Source: a virus
Virus record (IMG/VR): IMGVR_UViG_3300037070_001380
Coordinates: 1-35,056 of that record
Direction: 5' to 3' (one strand)
DNA: 35,056 bases
The position numbers were made by a program, and so were the translations under genes. This document shows positions 7,649 to 14,681 of this stretch, in pieces. How positions within the stretch are numbered: the stretch's first letter is position 1; every line of letters starts with the position of its first letter. Below the pieces are notes generated by a model, which was not told the origin of the DNA, did no database searches, and saw only the letters and a list, made by a program, of their open reading frames with translations.

Positions 7649-7663
7649 GCCCAAGGGAGTGCC

Positions 7664-8725
7664 GTGCCTGACGTTGACGCCCTGATCGCACAGATCAACA
7701 AGGAGATGAAATCGGAGGTGCTGGTCTACGCCAGCAGCTTGCCCTCCTTCCAACGGGTCACCACCGGCTCCCTCTCCTTCGATCTGGCTCTCGGTGGTGG
7801 CTGGCCGCTCAACTGTTGGAACGAGATCGTCGGCCTGGAGTCCAACGGCAAGACTGTGCTGGCCCTGAAGACCATCGCCGCCAACATGCGTGACGACCCC
7901 GAGTACAAGTGCCTGTGGGTCGCCAGCGAGGACTTCAACACTGCATGGGCCGAGCAGCTTGGCGTCGACCTGTCTCGCACTGTGCTGGCTCAGACCAACG
8001 TGATGGAAGAGGCGTACGAGATCATGCTCACCGCCCTCGACAGCCAGTCGGTGGACGCTGTCGTCCTCGACTCCTACCCCGCTCTGATACCCACGTCAGA
8101 GGGTGAGGGCGACATGGACACCTGGGTTGTCGGCCTCGGTGCTCGCCTCACCAACAAGCTGATGCGTAAGTCACCACCAGCCCAGCGTCGCAAGGAGGGT
8201 GAGCGCAACTGCCTGGCGCTGATCATCAACCAGTGGCGTGACCGCATTGGGGTGATGTTCGGTGACCCCCGCACGACACCGGGTGGCAAGGGCAAGAACT
8301 TCAGCTACTTCACTCGGGTGGACGTGGCCCGTGACGGGTGGATCGAACATGAGAAGGTCAAGGTCGGCCTCAACATCAAGATCCTGACGATGAAGAACAA
8401 GACGGCACCGCCGATGCGTACTGGTGTCACACCGTTCTACTTCACCGAGTGTGCGCCCTGGGTCAAGGGTGACTACGACATCGTCAGCCAGTTGTTCAAC
8501 ATCGGCTTGACCTACGACCTGATCGAGCGCAAGGGTGCGTGGTATCACTACAACGGAGAGCGTTGGAACGGAAGAGATGCCGCCATCCAATCATTGGGGG
8601 AAGACTTGGACCTTCGTGCCCAGGTCGATCAAGAGGTGCGGCGGCTGCTGCTAGGGGTTTCCGCCACCTCGGTGCAGCAGCCGTCGCCCACCAAGAAGCA
8701 GCGCACAGTGAGGAAAAAGTCATGA
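7664..8725 (+). CDS. recA: RecA-like recombinase
   Basis: 353 residues; ATP-dependent strand-exchange recombinase of the RecA family. Walker A GLESNGKT (57-64; E. coli RecA has GPESSGKT), Walker B VDAVVLDSYPAL (Asp about 136), and an L2-type region NQWRDRIGVMFGDPRTTPGG that closely follows the RecA pattern NQ-R-x2-IGVMFGxPxTTxGG. The C-terminus is basic (PTKKQRTVRKKS). It starts with GTG 7664 behind AAGGGAG, and is probably expressed from its own promoter. It likely works with the nucleases and RuvC-like resolvase encoded just downstream in recombination-dependent replication. Confidence 0.9.
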   Translation: MPDVDALIAQINKEMKSEVLVYASSLPSFQRVTTGSLSFDLALGGGWPLNCWNEIVGLESNGKTVLALKTIAANMRDDPEYKCLWVASEDFNTAWAEQLGVDLSRTVLAQTNVMEEAYEIMLTALDSQSVDAVVLDSYPALIPTSEGEGDMDTWVVGLGARLTNKLMRKSPPAQRRKEGERNCLALIINQWRDRIGVMFGDPRTTPGGKGKNFSYFTRVDVARDGWIEHEKVKVGLNIKILTMKNKTAPPMRTGVTPFYFTECAPWVKGDYDIVSQLFNIGLTYDLIERKGAWYHYNGERWNGRDAAIQSLGEDLDLRAQVDQEVRRLLLGVSATSVQQPSPTKKQRTVRKKS

Positions 8726-8883
8726 GCGAGCGCAACGAGGGCAGTGGAGCCGAAGTCCTTTGGACTGTTGGCGATGTCAAGCACGACCGAGTCCAGATGT
8801 TCTACACCGACCCGGATACGGGCGACACTGCGGTGCAGTGTCGCCACGACTGCATGTGCAAGAAGCCGAAGAAGGAAGAGTGA
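8722..8883 (+). CDS. Small hypothetical protein, 53 aa
   Basis: ATG 8722 overlaps the recA-like stop (ATGA). The protein reads with HDRVQMFYTDPDTGDTAVQC and ends CRHDCMCKKPKKEE, with three Cys and a His in 8 residues that could bind a metal. No family recognised. Translational coupling on both sides supports it as a real gene. Confidence 0.55.
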   Translation: MSERNEGSGAEVLWTVGDVKHDRVQMFYTDPDTGDTAVQCRHDCMCKKPKKEE

Positions 8884-9104
8884 TGGATGGACTCAGGGAA
8901 GCAGCGCAGTGGGCGTTCGAACACTTCGAAGCGATGGATCGGGCCAACGCCAAGATCCACTGCGCTCCGGTGAGGTACAGCCCGCTCACGTTCCGCCTGT
9001 GCCGTGCCCTGATCGACGTGTGGCCCGAAGAGGAAGACATCACCCAGGAGATGCAGTGGGTGGGCCAGCACGACGGTTTGTACGCGGAGGATCCAGGGCG
9101 ATGA
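8883..9104 (+). CDS. Hypothetical protein, 73 aa
   Basis: ATG 8883 shares the A of the upstream TGA (TGATG). The sequence is helical and acidic/aromatic (REAAQWAFEHFEAMDRANAK, FRLCRALIDVWPEEEDI). No known motif. The stop at 9102-9104 overlaps the next ATG. Function unknown. Confidence 0.6.
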   Translation: MDGLREAAQWAFEHFEAMDRANAKIHCAPVRYSPLTFRLCRALIDVWPEEEDITQEMQWVGQHDGLYAEDPGR

Positions 9105-9385
9105 GCACACTGCTCGACACAACGGACGCCATGGTGTGGGCCGAAGAGTTCTGTCGCATCTTCGCCGGGGCCACGATCATGCCCAACGAACGCCTCGCTG
9201 AGTTTGAGATGACGCCCATCGTGGACGAGGGTACGATGGTCGGCTGGTTCGCCAACGCCATCGAGACTGGCCGCACCGCTGGTGCCCAGGCTCACTGCCC
9301 GCATACCTACGCCGACGTGTTCTTCATCGTTGAAGATGATCTCAGGTCGTGCCGAGGGTGCGGCAAGGTCTGGAGCGAGCCATGA
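9101..9385 (+). CDS. Conserved-type actinophage protein (FCRIF/DEG-GWFANAI type)
   Basis: 94 residues, starting by ATGA overlap. It contains WAEEFCRIFAGATI and VDEGTMVGWFANAIETG, which I recognise as a recurring actinobacteriophage hypothetical protein, then a possible zinc site C66-x-H68 and C84-x2-C87 (LRSCRGCGKVW). Function has not been assigned to the family as far as I know. Sits in a chain of overlapping small genes between recA and the nuclease genes. Confidence 0.75.
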   Translation: MSTLLDTTDAMVWAEEFCRIFAGATIMPNERLAEFEMTPIVDEGTMVGWFANAIETGRTAGAQAHCPHTYADVFFIVEDDLRSCRGCGKVWSEP

Positions 9386-9603
9386 CGCATCGCAGGTTCG
9401 TACTCCGTCGTGATGTCGATATCACTGGCGTCTCGGGGGTCGGCATCGTGGCCGAGGGGATCCTCTTCACCGATGGCGTGGCCGTGCTCCACTGGCAGAG
9501 CCAGTGGCCGTCGTCCGTCGTCCACTACGAGCGGGGCTTGGAGTCCATCGAGCACGTTCATGGTCACGGTGGGAACACCAAGATCGTCTGGCTGGATGAG
9601 TGA
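9382..9603 (+). CDS. Conserved-type actinophage beta-rich protein, 73 aa
   Basis: ATG 9382 overlaps the upstream stop (ATGA). It reads HRRFVLRRDVDITGVSGVGI, VAEGILFTDGVAVLHWQS and a His/Gly-rich end (VHGHGGNTKIVWLDE). This is a pattern I know from many actinobacteriophages, where it is annotated as hypothetical. Predicted mostly beta strand; no catalytic signature. The next gene starts inside its stop codon (GTGA). Confidence 0.75.
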   Translation: MTHRRFVLRRDVDITGVSGVGIVAEGILFTDGVAVLHWQSQWPSSVVHYERGLESIEHVHGHGGNTKIVWLDE

Positions 9604-9875
9604 AGTACCGCTACGAGAAGTGCCTGCTCTGTGACGACGAGGTCGGAGACGACACAGCCACGCTGTACACCGAGGATGGTCCGCAGCAGGTCCACCGTGT
9701 GTGCATGCTGCGCGAGGTGATGGGTGGCATCGGTCACTGCATCGCCCATGAGTACTGGTGCGTGCAGAAGGACGACCCCGATGGCGGGTTGACCAGGTAC
9801 CAGAGCGCTCGCCTGGTCGACGCCTATTACCACGTCGTCGGCATGCCCGACCCCGTCGTCGTCCCGGACGAGTGA
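9600..9875 (+). CDS. Conserved-type phage Cys/His protein, 91 aa
   Basis: GTG 9600 overlaps the upstream TGA. The N-terminal C8-x2-C11 with H32-x2-C35 (VHRVCMLREVMGGIGHCIAH) suggests a treble-clef or ribbon zinc site; H46, H50 and C54 (HEYWC) follow. The LRxVMGGIGH segment is typical of a recurrent actinophage hypothetical family. Function unknown. Confidence 0.75.
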   Translation: MKYRYEKCLLCDDEVGDDTATLYTEDGPQQVHRVCMLREVMGGIGHCIAHEYWCVQKDDPDGGLTRYQSARLVDAYYHVVGMPDPVVVPDE

Positions 9876-9878
9876 AGG

Positions 9879-10208
9879 GTGGAAGTACCTGCTGAGGCCA
9901 TAGATCAGATCCAGCGACTGTGTGGACTGATCACTCGCTATGCCGACCGTGACGGCTGTTGTCCGAGGTTCATTCTTCGGCAGGCTTACGCTGCTGAGTT
10001 GGGCGATACCAAGATCTACAAGACTATTCCGCATGCAAGAGGAAGTGATTTCGGCGGCAAGTTCTCCAGTTGGGGGCGAATGTCGAGCCTGATACTGGGG
10101 AAGCATCTCGCCTTTCTTGAACGGGCTGGAGCGATCAAGCGCGATAGCCAAGTCATCACTGTTGTCGATTGGACTGTTCTGCTCACAGTCATGCAGGGTG
10201 AGGGGTGA
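9879..10208 (+). CDS. Hypothetical protein with atypical codon use, 109 aa
   Basis: Starts at GTG 9879, 3 bases after the upstream stop; the ribosome site is weak. The C-terminal part (LILGKHLAFLERAGAIKRDS, then QVITVVDWTVLL) looks like a winged-helix C-terminal half, but no family is clear. It uses noticeably more codons ending in A or T (CTT, GCT, ATT, GTT) than its neighbours, suggesting a different or more recent origin. The next gene starts inside the stop (GTGA). Confidence 0.6.
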   Translation: MEVPAEAIDQIQRLCGLITRYADRDGCCPRFILRQAYAAELGDTKIYKTIPHARGSDFGGKFSSWGRMSSLILGKHLAFLERAGAIKRDSQVITVVDWTVLLTVMQGEG

Positions 10209-10537
10209 AGGAGTGGGAGAAGGAGGAGCGTCGTCTGGCCAAGCGCCGTGGCGGTGCCCTTACTGGCGGGAGCGGCAGCGGATGGAAGCGGCGCAACGAT
10301 GTGCGCGAACCCCGCATCCTCTGGGAGCAGAAGACCACCGGCAACCGACAGTTCACGATCAAGGAGGATGTGTGGGAGGACATTCGACAGAACGCCCTCC
10401 TCGATGGGAAGATACCAGCCCTACACATCACCTTGGGTGCGAAGAAGCGCCGCCTGGTCCTGATCGAGGAGGGTGACTTTGACGAGGGTCATCCGCCAAG
10501 CGGCCCTGCAACGATTGAAAGACACGTATCGGACTAA
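10205..10537 (+). CDS. Putative Hjc-like PD-(D/E)XK endonuclease
   Basis: 110 residues. A basic N-terminus (KRRGG), a Gly/Ser-rich loop (TGGSGSGWKRRND), D32, then E41-x-K43 (RILWEQKTTG) and a strand-helix-strand tail (FTIKEDVWEDIRQNALLDGK, RRLVLIEEGDF) follow the layout of small archaeal-type Holliday-junction resolvases and related PD-(D/E)XK nucleases found in actinophages. The active-site assignment is inference. Its 3' end overlaps the next gene by 65 bases, unusually long here. Confidence 0.55.
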   Translation: MKEWEKEERRLAKRRGGALTGGSGSGWKRRNDVREPRILWEQKTTGNRQFTIKEDVWEDIRQNALLDGKIPALHITLGAKKRRLVLIEEGDFDEGHPPSGPATIERHVSD

Positions 10538-11465
10538 GTCGGGGCTACTACTGCCGCGCATCGAGCGCCACGTCATGCGCTCGAACAGCGGAGAGCGCCC
10601 GGACGATCACTCGATGCTGTACATGCATCCCTCCGACCTGGCGAAGACCGATTGGTGTGGGCGCCACGACTACTACCGCATGATCGACATGCCGGTCGAA
10701 CGTAGTGCGAAGGCCAACCCCAGCTTCCGCATGTCCAACGTCTTCGCTGAGGGTCACGCCATCCATGGCAAGTGGCAGACCTGGCTCCATGAGATGGGCG
10801 TGCTCGTCGGCATGTTCAAGTGCCGGGAGTGTGGGCACCTGTGGTACGCCAAGTCACCCAAGGTGTGCCAGTTCTGCCAGAGCGAGCGCGTCTCCTACGC
10901 CGAGTACCCGATGCGTCGGGAGCAGATGCGTGTCGAGGGCCACGCCGATGGTGCCGTCCACTTCCCTGACTGGCGCAGCCTGGTGGAGATCAAGAGCATC
11001 GGCGTCGGCACTCTGCGCTTCGAAGCTCCTCGACTGCACCAGATGTATCTCGACGGCACCAAGCCCGAGGACATCTGGAGCGCCATCACTCATCCCTTCG
11101 CCTCACACATGCGTCAGGGTCAGTTGTACCTGTGGATGACGTGGCCCATTTACGAGCAGATCATCTTCATCTACGAGTCGAAGTTCCACCAGCAGACCAA
11201 AGAGTTCGTGGTGGCCTACAACAAGTCCTTCATCGCCCCCATACTGGAGACGGTCAAGGAAGTATCACAAGGCTTCAGGGCAGGCATACCACCTGACCGC
11301 CCGGACTGGGTCACCGGCCCGGAGGGTAAGGTTTGCGCCTCCTGTGTCTATCGGAACACATGCTGGGGAGTAGACGATGTCATATCGGAGAGTGGTGACG
11401 AGCAAGTCATCCGCATCCAACGGGCCAAGCCCGCTGCCCGCAAGCGTGCCCTTCGGAGCACCTAG
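10473..11465 (+). CDS. Cas4/AddB-like PD-(D/E)XK exonuclease with Fe-S cysteines
   Basis: 330 residues. Core motifs: EGHAIHGKWQ (H95), GHAD (D159), VEIK (E172, K174) and RQGQLYLW (Q217), matching the RecB/Cas4 nuclease fold. C62 together with C288, C291 and C297 (VCASCVYRNTCWG) fits the four-Cys 4Fe-4S staple of Cas4 and AddB. An extra zinc ribbon is inserted at C117/C120 and C132/C135. Likely processes DNA ends for the RecA-like protein. GTG 10473 is the longest start, but GAGGAGG (10466-10472) abuts it and is ideally spaced for TTG 10479, which would shorten the protein by two residues. Confidence 0.85.
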   Translation: MTLTRVIRQAALQRLKDTYRTKSGLLLPRIERHVMRSNSGERPDDHSMLYMHPSDLAKTDWCGRHDYYRMIDMPVERSAKANPSFRMSNVFAEGHAIHGKWQTWLHEMGVLVGMFKCRECGHLWYAKSPKVCQFCQSERVSYAEYPMRREQMRVEGHADGAVHFPDWRSLVEIKSIGVGTLRFEAPRLHQMYLDGTKPEDIWSAITHPFASHMRQGQLYLWMTWPIYEQIIFIYESKFHQQTKEFVVAYNKSFIAPILETVKEVSQGFRAGIPPDRPDWVTGPEGKVCASCVYRNTCWGVDDVISESGDEQVIRIQRAKPAARKRALRST

Positions 11466-11880
11466 CTTCGAGATCCCCGACATCCCCGACGACATCACCA
11501 TCGTCGGGGACGAGGAACTGATGCTGCTGTTCAGTCAGTTCGTGCAGTGGCAGAACTACGCCGCCACCGACTTCGCACAGGCCGAGGTGACCGAGGCCCG
11601 AGCCGAAGCCAAGGTCCGCTACGTCGAGGCGCAGTCCATGGTGGGCAACTGGTCCAACGCCAAGGACAAGGTGACCCTGTCGCGAGCACAGATGGCGTTG
11701 GAACCTGATGTCATCGAGGTCCGCAACGAGGCGATGGTGGCCTACGCACGGCGCAAGCTCGTCGCTGTGGTGTACGAGAACTGCGAGCGGTGCGCCCAAC
11801 TGATCTCCCGTGAGTTGTCCCGGCGCATCGGTGGTGGTACCAGTCCAACACAGCGACGACAACAGAGGTGGAATCCGTAG
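11377..11880 (+). CDS. Helical phage protein, 167 aa
   Basis: ATG 11377 lies 89 bases inside the nuclease gene and has GGGGAG 6 bases upstream (11365-11370), so the long overlap appears real. After a low-complexity start, residues 45-160 are helical and charged (LLFSQFVQWQNYAATDFAQA, VTEARAEAKVRYVEAQSMVG, MVAYARRKLVAVVYENCERC), compatible with coiled coil. Similar proteins follow Cas4-like nucleases in actinophages and are of unknown function; association with the nuclease is inference from position. Confidence 0.7.
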   Translation: MSYRRVVTSKSSASNGPSPLPASVPFGAPSFEIPDIPDDITIVGDEELMLLFSQFVQWQNYAATDFAQAEVTEARAEAKVRYVEAQSMVGNWSNAKDKVTLSRAQMALEPDVIEVRNEAMVAYARRKLVAVVYENCERCAQLISRELSRRIGGGTSPTQRRQQRWNP

Positions 11881-12144
11881 ATGATCGCACTAGTTAGACG
11901 ACTGGCGCTGCCCATCGCCATCACCTCCATCGTCGTCAACGGCGTGATGCTGATCGCCTCACTGGTCATCTGGATCATGGCGATCAAGCTCGGCTGGCTC
12001 GACAAGGTCGAGTTCGTCTCGCATGTGTCGATGCTGGCGCTGGTCTTCTCAGCGGTGTCGGGCGTTGCTGCCGCCGTTGCTGGGGTGCTGGCGCTGGTGC
12101 CGACTGATGACCTCTTGGAAGTGCCGACTGAGGAAGACACATGA
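11881..12144 (+). CDS. Small two-TM membrane protein
   Basis: 87 residues. Two hydrophobic helices at about 10-35 (LPIAITSIVVNGVMLIASLV) and 49-75 (MLALVFSAVSGVAAAVAGVL), with an acidic tail (TDDLLEVPTEEDT). ATG 11881 follows the upstream TAG directly, and its own stop overlaps the RuvC start (ATGA). It could be a holin-type or exclusion protein, but its place in the recombination block argues against a lysis role. Function unknown. Confidence 0.65.
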   Translation: MIALVRRLALPIAITSIVVNGVMLIASLVIWIMAIKLGWLDKVEFVSHVSMLALVFSAVSGVAAAVAGVLALVPTDDLLEVPTEEDT

Positions 12145-12647
12145 ACGGTCGGCTCCCCAAGCGTGTGCTCGGTGTCGACCCCGGCCAGAAGGGAGCGATG
12201 GCTTTCCTCTCGGTTCAAGGAGAGATCGAGGAACTAGAGGACATGCCAGTCATCGGCAAGGAGGTCAACGCCCACATGGTTTCCTTCTTGATACAGGGGT
12301 ATGGACCAATCCTCGTCGCCGTGGTCGAGGCGGCGCACTCGATGCCCCGGGAAGGCCATGCTGGGGCGTTCACCTACGGCACCGGCTACGGCAAGGTGCT
12401 TGGTGTGCTCGCCGCTCTCGACGTGCCCATCGAGTTGGCATCGGCCAGCACCTGGAAGAAGGCCATGGGCCTGACCACAGACAAGGATCTGTCCCGGTCC
12501 AAGGCCACCAGTCGCTGGCCTACCTACGCCGACAGCTTCAAGTTGAAGAAGCACGATGGCCGAGCCGAGGCAGCACTGCTGGCGATGTGGTGGATCAACC
12601 AGCACCGTACTCCGAGGATGATCAAGCGTCGCTTAGTGACCGACTGA
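12141..12647 (+). CDS. ruvC: RuvC-like Holliday-junction resolvase
   Basis: 168 residues with the RNase H-fold acidic set: D13 in VLGVDPGQKG, E63 in VAVVEAAHSMP, and HDGRAEA (D139, E143) near the C-terminus, as in RuvC. TYGTGYGKVLGVL and ASTWKKAMGL also match phage RuvC proteins. It would cleave four-way junctions left by RecA-like strand exchange before packaging. It begins by ATGA overlap with the membrane-protein gene. Confidence 0.85.
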   Translation: MNGRLPKRVLGVDPGQKGAMAFLSVQGEIEELEDMPVIGKEVNAHMVSFLIQGYGPILVAVVEAAHSMPREGHAGAFTYGTGYGKVLGVLAALDVPIELASASTWKKAMGLTTDKDLSRSKATSRWPTYADSFKLKKHDGRAEAALLAMWWINQHRTPRMIKRRLVTD

Positions 12648-12683
12648 TACTCTCCTATCCCAGGTCTTACCTGAGGAGCAAAC

Positions 12684-12974
12684 GTGGGTCACCCCCTATC
12701 CGTCGAGGAGCAGGTCATGCGGGTGTCCGCAACCTCTCCACCACAAGCCGTCGCATCGTCCATCAACCACGCCATCTTCGAAGAGTCGTTGATGCCCACC
12801 ATCAGGGCCATCGGTGCGGGAGCCGTGGCCCAGGCGTGCAAGGGGATCGCCATCGCACGGGGACAGGTCGCTGTGCGTGGCCTCGACCTCGGCTGCGCCA
12901 TCGGGTTCGACAACATCACGGGTGATCAGGGCACCGAGATCAGCGCTCAGACGTTCCGCCTCTTCCTGAGGTAG
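12684..12974 (+). CDS. spoVS: SpoVS-like (Alba-fold) protein
   Basis: 96 residues, GTG start with GAGGAG at 12673-12678. The sequence MRVSATSPPQAVASSINHAI, IRAIGAGAVAQACKGIAIAR and VRGLDLGCAIGFDNI follows stage V sporulation protein S closely (VSAxSxPxxVAxAI, IGAGAxxQAxKAxAIARG). SpoVS is a small nucleic-acid-binding-type protein needed for late sporulation in Bacillus. The first 12 residues are an extension over the usual length. In a phage it could bind nucleic acid or modulate host development; that is inference. A weak inverted repeat (12661-12673) precedes the ribosome site. Confidence 0.8.
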   Translation: MGHPLSVEEQVMRVSATSPPQAVASSINHAIFEESLMPTIRAIGAGAVAQACKGIAIARGQVAVRGLDLGCAIGFDNITGDQGTEISAQTFRLFLR

Positions 12975-12982
12975 GGCTGGCT

Positions 12983-14407
12983 GTGAGCTACGGAGGGATC
13001 TACCGGGCCAAGGCCATCAAGCTCACGGGTAGTGCGCTGACGGCCTACGTCCCCCAGGTGTTCGGGGACACGCAGATACTCATCGAGAACTTCGTCGGCA
13101 CCGCTCCATCCACCGACACCATGGGATGGGTCGCCTTCCATGGTGGCAGCCCCGAGTTCCCGGTGTGGATCGCAGCCGGGGTGGACGCCGGGTCAGTCAC
13201 GTCACAGATCGCTGCGGCGGTCGACGCTGCCCCCTACGTCAAGCGCACGGGCGACCTAATGACCGGGATCCTCCAGTCGAACCGCACGGGAGCAGCCAAC
13301 TTCGACGGTGCCGTCCACGTCGAGATCCTCTCCAACGGCACGCAGATCGGGCGGATCACCCGAGCTACCTCGACCACGGCGGGCTTCGTCACCTCGTCCG
13401 ACGCTGATCTGAAGGAGAACTTCACCGCTATTGATGACTCCTTGGCGATGCAGTGGATGACGACGATCACCCCCTGGTTCTTCAACTACAAGGACAAGCC
13501 TGACGTGCGCCACGTCGGCTACAACGCCCAAGAAGTTGCCGCCCAGTGGCCCAACGGTGTGTCCAACGGCATCATCGTGCCCGGTCACGGCGATGTCAAC
13601 GCCCGCACCTGGGATGAGAACGGTCAGGAGACGACGCCGAGGGAGGTGTGGGAGTCGTGGATGATGGACCACTCCAAGATCACCCCCATCCTCCACGCCT
13701 GCCTGTTGACCATGGATCGCAAGGTCAACAACCGGTTCGCCATGAACACTGCTCGCATCGCAGCGTTGGAACAGGTAGTGGCGACGCAGGCGGGTCAGAT
13801 CACGGCGCTGCAACAACTGGCGGCGGATCACACCACCCAGATCAACGCCCTCTTGCAGACCACGGCGCAGCAGTCCACCATGATCACGGCTCTGCAACAG
13901 ACCGACGCCACGCACACGTCGCAGATCGCCGCCAACACTGCGGGCATCACCAAGAACACGACCGACATCACCAAGAACACCGCTGACATCGCCGCCAACA
14001 AGGCAGCCATCACCAGCAACAGCCAGGGTGTCGGCACCCTGCGTACCGACGTCTTCAACACCCGCCGCTTCGTTGCCTACTGGCAGTTCTCCAACACCGT
14101 CACCGCTCCTCCTGGTGCAGGGCAGATGCGTACCAGCACCGACAACCTGACGATGTGGTTGCACAAGGTCGACACCGAGGGCTACGACCGGGCCGCTCAG
14201 TTCACCATGCTCACCGCTGGGGTTCAGATCGCCATCCGTAGTACCAACGGCAGGACCGTCAACTTCCGCAGCACTGCTGCGCCCATCGACAGTGGCACCT
14301 ACTACACCATCCCGGTGGCCATCGTCTCGGGGACGAATGACTTCAAGGGTGTCCGGGTCGAGGTCACCATCCGCACTGGCATCTGGGCCACCGACACACC
14401 ACCGTGA
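12983..14407 (+). CDS. Tail fibre/baseplate protein with central S74 chaperone domain
   Basis: 474 residues. In order: an N-terminal OB-like baseplate region (residues 1-65: AYVPQVFGDTQILI, GWVAFHGGSPEFPVW); a tail-fibre repeat (RTGDLMTGIL, 89-97); a peptidase S74 / intramolecular chaperone domain (about 136-245: TSSDADLKENF, VRHVGYNAQEVA); a long heptad-like region (255-350, repeats of ITALQQ, ITKNTTDITKNTADIAANK); and a beta-rich C-terminal domain. S74 domains trimerise fibres and normally sit at the extreme C-terminus, often cleaving themselves off; here 230 residues follow. Starts at GTG 12983, weak ribosome site. Confidence 0.85.
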   Translation: MSYGGIYRAKAIKLTGSALTAYVPQVFGDTQILIENFVGTAPSTDTMGWVAFHGGSPEFPVWIAAGVDAGSVTSQIAAAVDAAPYVKRTGDLMTGILQSNRTGAANFDGAVHVEILSNGTQIGRITRATSTTAGFVTSSDADLKENFTAIDDSLAMQWMTTITPWFFNYKDKPDVRHVGYNAQEVAAQWPNGVSNGIIVPGHGDVNARTWDENGQETTPREVWESWMMDHSKITPILHACLLTMDRKVNNRFAMNTARIAALEQVVATQAGQITALQQLAADHTTQINALLQTTAQQSTMITALQQTDATHTSQIAANTAGITKNTTDITKNTADIAANKAAITSNSQGVGTLRTDVFNTRRFVAYWQFSNTVTAPPGAGQMRTSTDNLTMWLHKVDTEGYDRAAQFTMLTAGVQIAIRSTNGRTVNFRSTAAPIDSGTYYTIPVAIVSGTNDFKGVRVEVTIRTGIWATDTPP

Positions 14408-14423
14408 CAAGCGAGGTATCACA

Positions 14424-14681
14424 ATGGTAGACATCAACGAACTGACCCGAGAGGATCTCCTCCGTGTGGTGCAGCGTGACCGCTTCGTCAAAGGGGAGAT
14501 GGCCTCGCGTATCGCTGCCCTGGTGCAGGAGAACCTCGACCTCGTCGCCATCGTGCAAGAGCTACAGCAAGACTTGGCCGACGTGCGTCAGAGCGAGGCG
14601 ATGTTGTTCGCCGCCAACACCACCAACGGTGACCAGGAAGAACAGCCCTCGCTGTTCCCCACAGGAGTACCATCGGACTGA
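14424..14681 (+). CDS. Small coiled-coil virion-region protein, 85 aa
   Basis: ATG 14424 with GAGG 7 bases upstream inside GAGGTATCACAATG, a start-site sequence repeated before the 31497 gene. Residues 1-60 are charged and helical (INELTREDLLRVVQRDRF, ASRIAALVQENLDLVAIVQE, LQQDLADVRQ), a likely coiled coil, with a short disordered tail. The frame extends upstream to 14292 only inside the fibre gene. It may be a structural accessory of the fibre. No family recognised. Confidence 0.7.
   Translation: MVDINELTREDLLRVVQRDRFVKGEMASRIAALVQENLDLVAIVQELQQDLADVRQSEAMLFAANTTNGDQEEQPSLFPTGVPSD

Noticed and set aside
10473-10537. Possible frameshift joining the Hjc-like and Cas4-like genes
   Set aside because: Each protein has complete motifs of its own family and separate ribosome signals, so overlapping genes are more likely than one frameshifted gene.
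12661-12673. CAGGT-ctt-ACCTG hairpin before the SpoVS-like gene
   Set aside because: Only 5 bp, no T-run, could arise by chance; not called as a terminator or riboswitch.
13256-14551. 431-codon open frame on the minus strand
   Set aside because: Mirror of the fibre gene; the protein is Val/Gly/Asp/Arg-rich with no domain, as expected from the antisense of GC-rich coding DNA, while the plus frame has clear fibre motifs.
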